DNA of 64,000 nt from Bacteroides sp. (GTDB taxonomy: Bacteria; Bacteroidota; Bacteroidia; Bacteroidales; Muribaculaceae). Below the pieces are notes generated by a model. The model was not told the DNA's origin. It saw only the letters and a list, made by a program, of their open reading frames with translations, and did not search any database. This document shows, piece after piece, positions 17,387 through 25,641 of the stretch (its first letter is position 1; the number at the start of each line of letters is the position of its first letter). Location of the stretch: positions 124,001-188,000 of the forward strand of contig JAAVDO010000006.1 of NCBI GenBank assembly GCA_014801735.1. Reading direction: 5' to 3'. Both the position numbers and the translations under genes were made by a program.

Positions 17387-18412
17387 ATGACAACCAAGCG
17401 TGCTACATCCCCCCTCCTCATGCTTCTCTTCTTGCTGCTTTTCCCGTCGCTGCAGGCCCGCAGCCGTTGGTCCCCTGATATTCTTGGCCCCAGGTTTCAG
17501 GCAACTACAGTCAGGCAGCGTCCCGATTACTATGGTCCCGAAGTTTCCACCGTGATCCGACGACTCGCCGACTGCACTTCTCGCGGTCTCGGTGTGTTAT
17601 ATATCCACGGTTTCAATGACTATTTCTTTCAGAAAGAGATGGCCGATAGCTTTGCTGCTCATGCTATTGATTTCTATGCCGTCGATTTGCGTGGATACGG
17701 GCGCTCAACCCTGCCGGGGCGTCGTCAGTTCGACATACGCAATATCAGCGAATATTATTCCGATATCGACTCCGCCCTATCAATTATGCAAACGGCCGGA
17801 ATCGACAGTGTCATTCTCATGGGTCATAGCACCGGCGGTCTCATTGCTGCCTCATTCATGGCTCGCCATCCCTCTCCGATGGTCTGCAGTATGATTCTCA
17901 ACAGTCCTTTCCTCGACTGGAATCTCGGCAAGACCGAGCGGTGGATCTGGGCCGTCGATCTGATAGGCGCTATCATTCCCCGTATGAAGATTCCCCAGGG
18001 CATGTCCGATGCATATAGTGCCGCTCTGCTCGCCTCTGAACACGGCGAATGGAATTTCAACACGGCCTGGAAACACCCCGTCTCGCCCGACGTCACGGCC
18101 GGATGGGTTCGTGCCATAGATCTTGCTCAGCGATGGCTCCACCACCACCCCTACACCGTCAAGGTTCCGGTATTACTTATGTATTCTGCCCAAAGCTACT
18201 TCGGTGACAACTGGACGCCCGAAGCTTCTCGTGCCGATGCCGTGCTCGATGTCAACGAAATTCGTCGCTATGGCATGCGCCTGAGCCTCGATGTCCATGC
18301 CGTCAAAGTCGTGGGAGGTCTTCACGATCTTGTTCTGTCCGCTCCGGGTGTCCGGGCCGGTGTCTACAAATCTATGTTCCGTTGGATCGGAGTGCCGCCA
18401 TGCACGCATTGA
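17387..18412 (+). CDS. Secreted alpha/beta hydrolase (serine lipase/esterase-like)
   Basis: A 341-residue alpha/beta hydrolase. A hydrophobic signal peptide covers residues about 8-24 (LLMLLFLLLFPSLQA). The fold marks are the oxyanion strand YIHGFNDYF near 72, DLRGYGRS near 100 and the nucleophile elbow GHSTGG with S148. The acid/His part of the triad is expected in VGGLHDLVLSAPG near the C-terminus. This arrangement matches serine aminopeptidase S33/monoacylglycerol-lipase-like proteins, so a lipid or ester substrate is likely. The gene is divergent from the sulfatase gene. Its codons end mostly in C or T, unlike plus-strand genes at 1-13 kb. Confidence 0.88.
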   Translation: MTTKRATSPLLMLLFLLLFPSLQARSRWSPDILGPRFQATTVRQRPDYYGPEVSTVIRRLADCTSRGLGVLYIHGFNDYFFQKEMADSFAAHAIDFYAVDLRGYGRSTLPGRRQFDIRNISEYYSDIDSALSIMQTAGIDSVILMGHSTGGLIAASFMARHPSPMVCSMILNSPFLDWNLGKTERWIWAVDLIGAIIPRMKIPQGMSDAYSAALLASEHGEWNFNTAWKHPVSPDVTAGWVRAIDLAQRWLHHHPYTVKVPVLLMYSAQSYFGDNWTPEASRADAVLDVNEIRRYGMRLSLDVHAVKVVGGLHDLVLSAPGVRAGVYKSMFRWIGVPPCTH

Positions 18413-18549
18413 GTTCTTAATTTTTTAGGGTATGTTAATTAACTTCAAACACCGATCTTTCTCGAACCATTCACCCTCTTTATTGTTTTCCTTATGAGAG
18501 CACTGATAAAGCTCTCCCTTTAAAAAACTAAAAACCAACTTACTGCCCT

Positions 18550-19125
18550 ATGGAATACACTCAGCCTTCGCTCCCATACCCCGAAAATGCACTTGAACCC
18601 GCAATCTCGGCTCGCACCGTTAGCTTCCACTATGGCAAGCATGAGAAAGCATATATTGACAATCTCAACCGCCTTATTAAGGGCACCATATATTCAGATA
18701 TGGAGCTTGAGGATATAATCCGTCAGGCCGACGGTCCCCTCTTCAACAATGCTTCTCAGGCATGGAACCATATCTTCTATTTCTTCTCATTCTCGCCTGA
18801 CGGCGGAGGCGAGCCATCTGGCGATCTCCGCAAGGCTATCGACAGCCAGTTCGGCTCTTTCGACAATTTCAAGAAGGAGTTTGAGGAAGCAGGTGTCTCC
18901 CTGTTCGGATCCGGTTGGGTATGGCTCTCTAAGGATGATGATGGTAAACTCTTCATCACCAAGGGCCCTAATGCGACTAACCCACTGCGCGACGGCCTCT
19001 ATCCCCTTCTCACTTTCGATGTTTGGGAACACGCCTACTACCTCGACTACCAGAATCGCCGTCTTGACGCGCTCAAGGCACTTTGGAATATCGTCGATTG
19101 GGATATAGTGGAAAGTCGCTACTGA
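18550..19125 (+). CDS. sodB: Superoxide dismutase, Fe/Mn family
   Basis: A 191-residue Fe/Mn superoxide dismutase converting superoxide to oxygen and hydrogen peroxide. Metal ligands are H27 (FHYGKH), H74 (AWNHIFYF), D157 and H161 (FDVWEHAYYLDYQNR). SGWVWL near 121 is also typical. The sequence fits the iron or cambialistic type known from Bacteroidales, but iron versus manganese cannot be decided here. It is cytoplasmic with no signal peptide. A short hairpin (18496-18516) lies in the 137-base upstream region. A long 3' region of about 170 bases precedes a strong terminator at 19297-19329. Confidence 0.95.
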   Translation: MEYTQPSLPYPENALEPAISARTVSFHYGKHEKAYIDNLNRLIKGTIYSDMELEDIIRQADGPLFNNASQAWNHIFYFFSFSPDGGGEPSGDLRKAIDSQFGSFDNFKKEFEEAGVSLFGSGWVWLSKDDDGKLFITKGPNATNPLRDGLYPLLTFDVWEHAYYLDYQNRRLDALKALWNIVDWDIVESRY

Positions 19126-19296
19126 TTTCGACAGTAACTTATTATCTGTATTTCTGCGTCTGTTGGTAGTCTGACATTCGCTGGAAACAAAAACTCAAGC
19201 CAAAATTCAAAACTATTGTCGCAAGCGGTTTTTATCCCTTAGCGGCACAACCATTCCGACGACTAAGCACTAATAAGCATAATGTGATGAATGGAG

Positions 19297-19329
19297 AGAG
19301 AGGAACTCGTGAGAGCTCCTCTCTTTTTT
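19297..19329 (+). terminator. Intrinsic terminator downstream of sodB
   Basis: A 12-bp stem with one mismatch, AGAGAGGAACTC (19297-19308) with GAGCTCCTCTCT (19313-19324), GTGA tetraloop, then six T. Confidence 0.88.
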
Positions 19330-19449
19330 GCTATTGTAGTATAACGAGAATGCTGTGACACTCCTCACCACAATCTTACGGATTGCCACTCATAATTTAA
19401 TTTATCTGATAGTTGCCACACTTCTGATCACATTTTCCGATCTTTTGTG

Positions 19450-19457
19450 TACCTTTG
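19450..19457 (+). promoter_or_regulatory. -7 box of the AI-2E family gene
   Basis: TACCTTTG, 40 bases before the ATG at 19498. The -33 element is weak. Confidence 0.45.
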
Positions 19458-19497
19458 TCATTACATTAACCGACATTGTCATTAGACCAACACAATA

Positions 19498-20619
19498 ATG
19501 CCGAAACAACTTTACTGGAACCGCGACAGGATAATGAATCTCATTATCGGACTGGCTGTCGCAGCTGCGCTCATCTGTCTTCTCCGATATCTCCGCGATG
19601 TCCTCCTGCCATTCTTTGTGGCATGCTTTCTGGCCTATCTGCTGCAGCCCATAGTTGAATTCAATCGCCGCTGGACCCATGAACGTGGCCGGGCTATCTC
19701 ATCCGTTTTGACACTTGTCCAGATCCTTATTCTGGTAGGCCTGGTCGTCTACCTGTTTCTGCCGACCGTCGTAAAAGATCTTCAGTTGCTCGGCGACATC
19801 CTCAAGAGCGTTTCTTCCGGCGAAAAACAGATGCCCGATTATTATGTAGCCGCTATCCAGTTTATCCGCCGTTACTTCGATCCCGACAATGTCAGTTCGA
19901 TGCTCAATGTCGACCATATCGAGACCATTCTCAGCAAAGGGTCTTCGATTCTTCAGGAATCTATCGACGTCATAATCCACACCATTGCATGGCTTCTCAC
20001 TCTCGTCTATCTCCTCTTCATAATGATCGACTACCCCGAGATTTCGCGAGGATTCAAACTCATAATCCCCGACAAATATCGTCCGAGTGCAATGATGGTG
20101 GTCAACGATGTGCAGACCAACATGAATAGTTACTTTCGCGGTCAGAGTGTCGTTGCACTGTTCGCGATGGTTTTCTATTGTGTTGGCTTTTCGATTGTCC
20201 GTATGCCTCTTGCCATCCCTATGGGCATACTTGTCGGCATTCTCTATATGATCCCCTATTTTCAGTATGTCACTCTTATCCCTGTGGCGGCGATCTGCTT
20301 TATCTACTCGCTCGGAGGCGACGTTTCGTTCCTTCCGCAGCTCGGCAAGTGTGGTCTGGTCTATGTAGCGAGCCAGAGCATCTGCGACTACATTGTGACT
20401 CCCCATGTGATGGGCAAGGAAATGGGCCTCAATCCCGCTGTCATTCTTCTCTCGCTCTCGGTATGGGGTAGCCTGCTTGGAATTATCGGTATGATAATTG
20501 CGCTCCCTGTCACCGCTCTGCTTATGTCCTACTACGAACGTTACATCAGCCATAGTCGTCACACACATTCCCCCGACTCCGAAACGGAAGGTGATACCAC
20601 AGCCCCGCAGGGTGACTGA
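19498..20619 (+). CDS. AI-2E family (PerM/YdiK-type) integral membrane protein
   Basis: A 373-residue membrane protein of the AI-2E transporter family. Two helices lie near 12-45, one near 62-85 (VLTLVQILILVGLVVYLFLP), a soluble segment spans about 90-155, and further helices continue to about 345, including the conserved PYFQYVTLIP and GSLLGIIGMIIALPVTALL. Despite the family name, proven members include Na+/H+ antiporters and exporters of unknown substrate; autoinducer export is not established. The charged C-terminal tail (HSRHTHSPDSETEGD) is cytoplasmic. The gene converges on the Mla-type ABC genes across a long shared hairpin. Confidence 0.88.
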   Translation: MPKQLYWNRDRIMNLIIGLAVAAALICLLRYLRDVLLPFFVACFLAYLLQPIVEFNRRWTHERGRAISSVLTLVQILILVGLVVYLFLPTVVKDLQLLGDILKSVSSGEKQMPDYYVAAIQFIRRYFDPDNVSSMLNVDHIETILSKGSSILQESIDVIIHTIAWLLTLVYLLFIMIDYPEISRGFKLIIPDKYRPSAMMVVNDVQTNMNSYFRGQSVVALFAMVFYCVGFSIVRMPLAIPMGILVGILYMIPYFQYVTLIPVAAICFIYSLGGDVSFLPQLGKCGLVYVASQSICDYIVTPHVMGKEMGLNPAVILLSLSVWGSLLGIIGMIIALPVTALLMSYYERYISHSRHTHSPDSETEGDTTAPQGD

Positions 20620-20642
20620 TGACCTGAAAACACTTCGACAGA

Positions 20643-20698
20643 AAACTATCCGGGAGATATGTCGGGCGTGCGGCCCGGACATATCTCCCGGATAGTTT
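20643..20698. terminator. 21-bp perfect inverted repeat, bidirectional terminator
   Basis: Arms 20643-20663 and 20678-20698 are perfectly complementary over 21 bp, starting AAACTATCCGGG, with a further GGG/CCC pairing inside. It sits between two convergent genes, 24 bases after one stop and 17 before the other. It is far longer than a usual terminator stem. Confidence 0.8.
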
Positions 20699-20714
20699 AT
20701 AATTGTCCTGATTA

Positions 20715-21494
20715 TTATTCGTTTTCTCTGGCGTGACTTACTATATAGTCCTTAACTTCCTGAAACAGTTTTGTTGCGAAAACAAATTCATTCAGGGCTT
20801 CATTGCTCGTGCGGAATATTTTGTTCTTGTCACCTACCCAGTCACGATATCCCTTGTTTATAAACACGATATTTTCTCCGATGCCAAGCACCGAGTTCAT
20901 GTCGTGCGTATTGATAATCGTGGTTATGCCATATTCGTGAGTGATATCGCTCAGTAGCTCATCTATCACTATCGAGGTCTTGGGATCGAGACCCGAGTTC
21001 GGCTCGTCACAGAACAGATACTTCGGATTCAGCGCTATCGCTCTGGCGATAGCTACTCGCTTCTGCATACCTCCGGATATCTCTGAAGGATACTTGTGAT
21101 CTGCGCCCTTCAGATTCACACGTGCCAGACAGAATTCTGCTCTTTCCTTCTGTTCCGCCGGACTCATGTCGGTAAACATCATCAGCGGAAACATCACGTT
21201 GCCGAGCACTGTTTCCGAGTCAAACAATGCCGATCCCTGGAAAAGCATGCCTATCTCCTTGCGGAGCTCCTTTATCTGAGCCGAACTCATGAGCAACGAG
21301 TCGCGGCCGTCATACAGAATTTCGCCTTTATCGGGACGGACAAGTCCGACAATACATTTCATCAGAACGGTCTTACCCGAACCGCTCTGTCCTATGATCA
21401 GGTTGGTTTTGCCCGAATAGAAAGTGGCGCTCACATCGTGAAGCACTGTCCTGCCGTCCTCAAACGACTTCGTGATATTCTTTACTTCGATCAT
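20715..21494 (-). CDS. MlaF-type ABC transporter ATP-binding protein
   Basis: A 259-residue ATPase with Walker A GQSGSGKT near 35, the signature ISGGMQKRVAIARA near 140 and Walker B LFCDEPNSGLDP near 162. SGGMQKR is typical of the Mla/Mce (phospholipid transport) ATPases. With the adjacent MlaE-type permease it should form the inner-membrane engine of a lipid transport system keeping outer-membrane asymmetry. An MCE-domain (MlaD-like) gene would be expected but is not next to them. The ATG overlaps the upstream permease stop by four bases. Confidence 0.9.
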   Translation of the reverse strand: MIEVKNITKSFEDGRTVLHDVSATFYSGKTNLIIGQSGSGKTVLMKCIVGLVRPDKGEILYDGRDSLLMSSAQIKELRKEIGMLFQGSALFDSETVLGNVMFPLMMFTDMSPAEQKERAEFCLARVNLKGADHKYPSEISGGMQKRVAIARAIALNPKYLFCDEPNSGLDPKTSIVIDELLSDITHEYGITTIINTHDMNSVLGIGENIVFINKGYRDWVGDKNKIFRTSNEALNEFVFATKLFQEVKDYIVSHARENE

Positions 21495-22240
21495 TGCAGA
21501 AGGAGTTTCGTGAGTATTACATCCATCAGCAGTATCAATATACTGCTCGAAACGACGGCATTAGTGCTTGCCTTGCCCACTTGAAGCGCTCCGCCTTTCA
21601 CGTAGTAACCGTAGAAACTCGAAACGGTAGCTATTATATAGGCGAAAAACAATGATTTTATGAATCCGTACCACACATACCATTCGTTGAAGTAAGCCTG
21701 AATACCGTATTCATACCTTGCCACGCTTATCATGCCTGTGAAGAATGCCACGAGATAGCCGCCTACTATTGCGGTGCCAATACACAGAGCAACGAGCACC
21801 GGCATGAACAGAATGAATGCCACCACTTTAGGTAGCACAAGATAATTCGCTGAATTGACACCCATTATTTCAAGTGCGTCGATCTGCTCGGTCACTCTCA
21901 TCGTGCCTATTTCCGAAGCGATGTTCGAACCGACCTTGCCGGCGAGTATCAGACACAGAATTGAATTGGAGAATTCAAGAAGCACTATATCGCGCGTAGC
22001 CAGACCGACACTGTAGGCCGGCATTAGCGGCGACGACGTGTTCAACTTCATCTGAATCGTACACACGGCACCTATAAATACTGATATCACTATTACAAGC
22101 GGAACGGAATCTACACCGAGCTTACTTATCTCCGTGACTGTTCTCGACAGGAAAACGCGCCAGCGGTCGGGTGCGCTCACAACCTTGCGCATGAACATCC
22201 AGTATCGGCCAAACGTGGCTATGGAGTGGGATAATAACAT
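21491..22240 (-). CDS. MlaE-type ABC transporter permease
   Basis: A 249-residue integral membrane protein of the MlaE/YrbE permease family. It has about five to six hydrophobic segments and the family's conserved core GSNIASEIGTMRVTEQIDALEIMGVNS (about 120-147). It is coded directly before the MlaF-like ATPase with a four-base overlap, and together they form an Mla-type retrograde or anterograde lipid transporter. A -7 box (minus strand, 22317-22310) lies about 70 bases upstream. Direction of lipid movement cannot be inferred. Confidence 0.9.
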   Translation of the reverse strand: MLLSHSIATFGRYWMFMRKVVSAPDRWRVFLSRTVTEISKLGVDSVPLVIVISVFIGAVCTIQMKLNTSSPLMPAYSVGLATRDIVLLEFSNSILCLILAGKVGSNIASEIGTMRVTEQIDALEIMGVNSANYLVLPKVVAFILFMPVLVALCIGTAIVGGYLVAFFTGMISVARYEYGIQAYFNEWYVWYGFIKSLFFAYIIATVSSFYGYYVKGGALQVGKASTNAVVSSSILILLMDVILTKLLLQ

Positions 22241-22309
22241 TTATCTGTAATTTTTATAATTATCTTGTCTCGTCAGAATCTTTTTTGAGCTTTGCTCTCC
22301 TTGACGCTG

Positions 22310-22317
22310 CAAAGTTA
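22310..22317 (-). promoter_or_regulatory. -7 box of the MlaE/F operon
   Basis: Minus-strand TAACTTTG about 70 bases before the ATG at 22240. Confidence 0.45.
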
Positions 22318-22404
22318 GCTATTTTTTGCTTCATCTTTTGCGTTCTTTAGGCTTCGGTATTGGGCTTTTTGACTACTTTAATGCGCTTTCTCGCCGTTTT
22401 TGTT

Positions 22405-22412
22405 TAATTTTG
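22405..22412 (+). promoter_or_regulatory. -7 box of udk-lptB
   Basis: TAATTTTG, 30 bases before the udk ATG at 22443. It supports that start over a longer open frame beginning at 22326. Confidence 0.5.
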
Positions 22413-22442
22413 CATATTGAAAAATCCATAATCCTCCCGACA

Positions 22443-23087
22443 ATGCTAATAATAGGCATAGCAGGTGGCACCGGTTCCGGAAAGACTACCGTTGTCAACA
22501 AAATCATCAGCAGCCTCCCGATGGGAGAAGTGACTGTCATTCCTCAGGACGCTTACTATAAGGACTCAAGCCACATTCCTCCCGAAGACAGGCAGAAGAT
22601 CAATTTCGACGAGCCGGCCGCAATCGAATGGTCGTTGCTTGTAGAGCAGCTCAGAAGTCTCAAAGCCGGCAATCCAATTGAGATGCCTACTTACAGCTAT
22701 CTGACCTGTACCCGTCAGGCCGAGACTGTCCATGTCGAACCGACCGATGTCGTGATTGTCGAGGGCATACTTGTGCTCAACGATCCCGTGCTTCGCAAAA
22801 TGATGGATGTCAAGGTATTTGTCGATGCCGATGCCGACGAACGTCTCATCCGTGTTATTTCGCGTGACTGTGTTGAACGCGGACGTACACCCAAGATGGT
22901 TATCGACCGCTATCAGGAAGTGCTCAAGCCTATGCACGAGATGTATATCGAACCCTCCAAGCGCCATGCCGATCTGATAGTTCCCCAAGGCGGTTCAAAT
23001 GCTGTCGCCGTTGGTCTGCTCACCGACTATATCGAGGCTCGCCTCCGCAAAGCAAAACAATCCTGCAACGCTTCTTCATCCAAATGA
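22443..23087 (+). CDS. udk: Uridine kinase
   Basis: A 214-residue uridine/cytidine kinase that phosphorylates uridine and cytidine for pyrimidine salvage. The P-loop GGTGSGKTT is at residues 8-16, followed by IPQDAYYKD near 38, the nucleoside-binding region [10 protein letters not shown] near 56, and [11 protein letters not shown] near 103. The open frame extends to 22326, but the start at 22443 gives the family's standard N-terminus and follows a -7 box at 22405-22412. The stop overlaps the lptB start by four bases. Soluble and cytoplasmic. Confidence 0.95.
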   Translation: MLIIGIAGGTGSGKTTVVNKIISSLPMGEVTVIPQDAYYKDSSHIPPEDRQKINFDEPAAIEWSLLVEQLRSLKAGNPIEMPTYSYLTCTRQAETVHVEPTDVVIVEGILVLNDPVLRKMMDVKVFVDADADERLIRVISRDCVERGRTPKMVIDRYQEVLKPMHEMYIEPSKRHADLIVPQGGSNAVAVGLLTDYIEARLRKAKQSCNASSSK

Positions 23088-23929
23088 GTAGTCAAGATAT
23101 TAATACCGAGGTCAACATCCCCGATCAGCCGGTTGAGATGCCGATGGAGACGGGCGATGCTTTTGCTTCAGCCGAGCCCGAAGATGGCCACATGGTGCTC
23201 CGCACCGAGAATCTCGTCAAGAAATATGGTAAGCGCACTGTTGCCAATCATGTTTCCATTGATGTTACCCAAGGCGAGATCGTTGGTCTTCTCGGACCAA
23301 ACGGTGCCGGCAAGACCACTACTTTCTATATGACTGTCGGTCTGATTACCCCCAATGAAGGTCGCATTTTTCTCAACAATCGTGATATAACCGAATACCC
23401 CGTTTACAAGCGCGCCCGCTACGGTATCGGTTATCTCGCTCAGGAACCTTCGGTTTTCAGAAAGATGTCTGTGGAAAACAATATCCGTTCTGTGCTCGAA
23501 TTGACCGGCAAGCCCAAGGAATATCAGCGCGAGAAACTCGAAAGTCTCATCAAGGAGTTCAGGCTCGAAAAGGTTCGTAAGAATCTTGGCGACCAGCTCA
23601 GTGGCGGTGAGCGCCGTCGAACCGAGATTGCCCGTTGTCTGGCGATCGACCCTAAATTTATAATGCTCGACGAACCTTTTGCCGGTGTCGATCCTATCGC
23701 GGTCGAAGACATCCAGGAGATCGTCTATCGCCTGAAAGAAAAGAAAATCGGTATTCTCATCACCGACCACAATGCTCCTGAAACCCTTTCAATCACCGAT
23801 CGTGCTTATCTTCTGTTCGATGGTCGCATTCTCTATCAGGGTACATCCGAGGAGCTTGCGGTCAATCCAGTTGTGCGCGAGAAATACCTTGGACGCAACT
23901 TTATCTTCCGTCGCAAGAAGTTCGATTGA
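23084..23929 (+). CDS. lptB: LptB, LPS export ABC transporter ATP-binding protein
   Basis: A 281-residue ATPase that powers lipopolysaccharide extraction from the inner membrane with LptF, LptG and LptC. Walker [10 protein letters not shown] is at 71-79, the signature [13 protein letters not shown] near 177 and Walker [13 protein letters not shown] near 200. The LptB-type hallmarks GERRR and FAGVDP are clear. An N-terminal acidic extension of about 36 residues is absent from typical ~240-residue LptB proteins. The start overlaps the udk stop by four bases. The 3' end overlaps the convergent CPBP protease gene by 29 bp, so no terminator can lie between them. Confidence 0.93.
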   Translation: MSSQDINTEVNIPDQPVEMPMETGDAFASAEPEDGHMVLRTENLVKKYGKRTVANHVSIDVTQGEIVGLLGPNGAGKTTTFYMTVGLITPNEGRIFLNNRDITEYPVYKRARYGIGYLAQEPSVFRKMSVENNIRSVLELTGKPKEYQREKLESLIKEFRLEKVRKNLGDQLSGGERRRTEIARCLAIDPKFIMLDEPFAGVDPIAVEDIQEIVYRLKEKKIGILITDHNAPETLSITDRAYLLFDGRILYQGTSEELAVNPVVREKYLGRNFIFRRKKFD

Positions 23930-24758
23930 TCCGCATTCTGTAGATAGCTAAAATCATCACTGCTATCAGTACTATCGACACGGCCACCATCACGGTCGAG
24001 TCTTGCCCTACGTGGTCAATTCCGGTCTGTGTTCCCCTCATCATGCTCCATTCCGAAATAGCGGCAATAATATTGTTGAAAGCATGTGCTGCGACACTCG
24101 TCCATACCGATCCGCTCCACACCACGAGGTAACCGAAAAATGCACCTAATAGGAGTCGCGGAAAGAATCCTGCCATCTGCATATGAACAGCCGAAAAAAT
24201 GATAGCCGAAATCCACACGGCGGCATGTACGTTGAATCCTGAAGTCGCAAGAATTCGCTGAAGGCATCCCCTGAAGTAAAGCTCCTCGCATAGAGGCGCC
24301 AGAAGACCTACTATCAGCAATCCGGCAATTAAGCCGCTTACCGACCCGTGTCCCATCAGCATGGCTATTGTCTCGCCCGCCTGTGATTCAGCTGCGCGGA
24401 AGGCATCGGGCATTGGTAGCGACTCATTCCAGGCTATCAGGGCATTCATGGCTGGAATACTGCAAATCAGCGCTACAATACCGGCGATAGTTAAAGCAAC
24501 ACTCGGTCGCTCCAGACACAGAAGATCAGCCGGTCTACGTGTCACCATTACTGCTGTACCGACAGCCGGAATCATGAAAATAACGATATCCTGGATCACT
24601 GCCGTGATCCTGATTCTTGCATCCGTCGGATTGTTTCCGGTCACTATTGCCACAAAAACGGCCCCTACCACGAGGCACAGAACACTTATGCATATCAGCA
24701 GGAGAATACGCTGACTGCGCTTCACGTTAAATGTAAGTCTGCTGTCTGAATTATTCAT
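23901..24758 (-). CDS. CPBP family intramembrane metalloprotease
   Basis: A 285-residue membrane protein of the CPBP (CAAX protease and bacteriocin-processing, Abi) family. About eight hydrophobic segments are visible. The catalytic motifs are EELYFRG near 140 (paired glutamates), FSAVHMQ near 175 and HAFNN near 222. The family covers Rce1-like proteases and bacteriocin-immunity proteins; no bacteriocin genes are near, so a housekeeping membrane protease is more likely. Its ATG overlaps the upstream trmN6 stop (ATGA), and its 3' end overlaps lptB by 29 bp on the opposite strand. Confidence 0.9.
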   Translation of the reverse strand: MNNSDSRLTFNVKRSQRILLLICISVLCLVVGAVFVAIVTGNNPTDARIRITAVIQDIVIFMIPAVGTAVMVTRRPADLLCLERPSVALTIAGIVALICSIPAMNALIAWNESLPMPDAFRAAESQAGETIAMLMGHGSVSGLIAGLLIVGLLAPLCEELYFRGCLQRILATSGFNVHAAVWISAIIFSAVHMQMAGFFPRLLLGAFFGYLVVWSGSVWTSVAAHAFNNIIAAISEWSMMRGTQTGIDHVGQDSTVMVAVSIVLIAVMILAIYRMRINRTSCDGR

Positions 24759-25510
24759 CTTTTTATGTCTAAATAGAATTCTTCTGTCAATTTCTTGAAT
24801 TCGTCACTCATTTCCGAGTCTTCGCCTCTGAGTATCATTCTCGTTCGTTCGGTAGTTACATTCCCTTTTGTCAGTTGCCAGAGAAGCCTTGTCGGTGCCT
24901 TCCCCGATTTACTTGCAACCTCGGTGATTTTTGCCGGACTTAAACGTGCCATGGTCGTGGCAAAAATAACTTCTTCTTCAATGTCAGCAGGAGTAATCAT
25001 GCACAGGCTTCCCCCTTCATTGAGCACCTTCCCTGCGAGTGAAATCAAAGCTACCGGCCCCATATTTCCTCCGTCAGCATGACGGGCCACTGTTCTTGCC
25101 TTGTCGGGTGCCTTCAGCCCGTTACTGAAAAAAGGTGGATTACTGATTATCACGCCAGGCCGTTCCAGCGATCTCCACACATCCATCAAGTCTCCTTCTA
25201 TTGTTCTTATCCTGTCACTCCACGGCGATCCGGCTACATTCTCCCGGCATTCCATTGCTGCGGCAGCGTCTATCTCAATTGCATCTATACTAACGTTTTC
25301 GTATCTCTGAGCTATCATCAGCGACAGCAACCCTGTTCCTGCTCCTGCATCCCACACCCGCTTCACATCATGGCCTATCAATGTCCATGCACCGAGCAAC
25401 ACGCCGTCTGTGCCGACCTTCATGGCACTCCGGTTGTTGGCCACGCTAAACTGTTTGAATCGGAATATATCTCGTCTCAGTTTCATTGATTGCTGTGATA
25501 ACTCATTCAT
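24755..25510 (-). CDS. trmN6: tRNA1(Val) (adenine37-N6)-methyltransferase family protein
   Basis: A 251-residue class I SAM-dependent N6-adenine methyltransferase of the TrmN6/YfiC family, expected to methylate A37 of tRNA-Val. FRFKQFSVANNRSAMKVGTDGVLLGAW (17-43) is the family signature; the SAM site is WDAGAGTGLLSLMIAQR near 52, and the catalytic motif NPPFF lies near 121. It is cytoplasmic. The first gene of a two-gene unit with the CPBP protease. Its -7 box ends seven bases before the ATG, so its mRNA is probably leaderless. Confidence 0.9.
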   Translation of the reverse strand: MNELSQQSMKLRRDIFRFKQFSVANNRSAMKVGTDGVLLGAWTLIGHDVKRVWDAGAGTGLLSLMIAQRYENVSIDAIEIDAAAAMECRENVAGSPWSDRIRTIEGDLMDVWRSLERPGVIISNPPFFSNGLKAPDKARTVARHADGGNMGPVALISLAGKVLNEGGSLCMITPADIEEEVIFATTMARLSPAKITEVASKSGKAPTRLLWQLTKGNVTTERTRMILRGEDSEMSDEFKKLTEEFYLDIKR

Positions 25511-25517
25511 TTCGCTG

Positions 25518-25525
25518 CAAAATTA
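25518..25525 (-). promoter_or_regulatory. -7 box of trmN6, next to the start codon
   Basis: Minus-strand TAATTTTG with only seven bases to the ATG at 25510. The -33 region is weak. Transcription would start at or within about two bases of the ATG. Confidence 0.5.
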
Positions 25526-25569
25526 CTACATTAACCCTCCCCTCCCCTGTGCACCTGGCCTCAACTATT

Positions 25570-25622
25570 GTTAAAAAAACTAAATCGAGTCCCCGACCAT
25601 ATTTTGTTGGAGACTCGATTTA
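25570..25622 (-). terminator. Intrinsic terminator of the surface-protein operon
   Basis: An 11-bp perfect stem (25612-25622 with 25581-25591, arm TAAATCGAGTC) followed on the minus strand by GTTTTTTTAAC. It starts 20 bases after the stop of the giant repeat protein gene. Confidence 0.9.
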
Positions 25623-25641
25623 TTCGGCTTCACTTTATCGG

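Larger units (their letters stand above)
19126..19497. other. Intergenic stretch between sodB and the AI-2E family gene
   Basis: It holds the sodB 3' region (about 170 bases with no start-to-stop frame of useful length), a strong intrinsic terminator at 19297-19329 and a -7 box at 19450-19457. No tRNA or other RNA gene was recognised. A 3'-derived small RNA is possible but nothing in the sequence proves it. Confidence 0.6.

Noticed and set aside
19699..20682. A 327-codon minus-strand frame opposite the AI-2E family gene
   Set aside because: Its His/Asp-rich translation mirrors codons of hydrophobic residues on the other strand; no domain is visible.
20643..20698. Long inverted repeat as the end of an insertion sequence
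   Set aside because: No transposase, target duplication or second copy is visible in the window.
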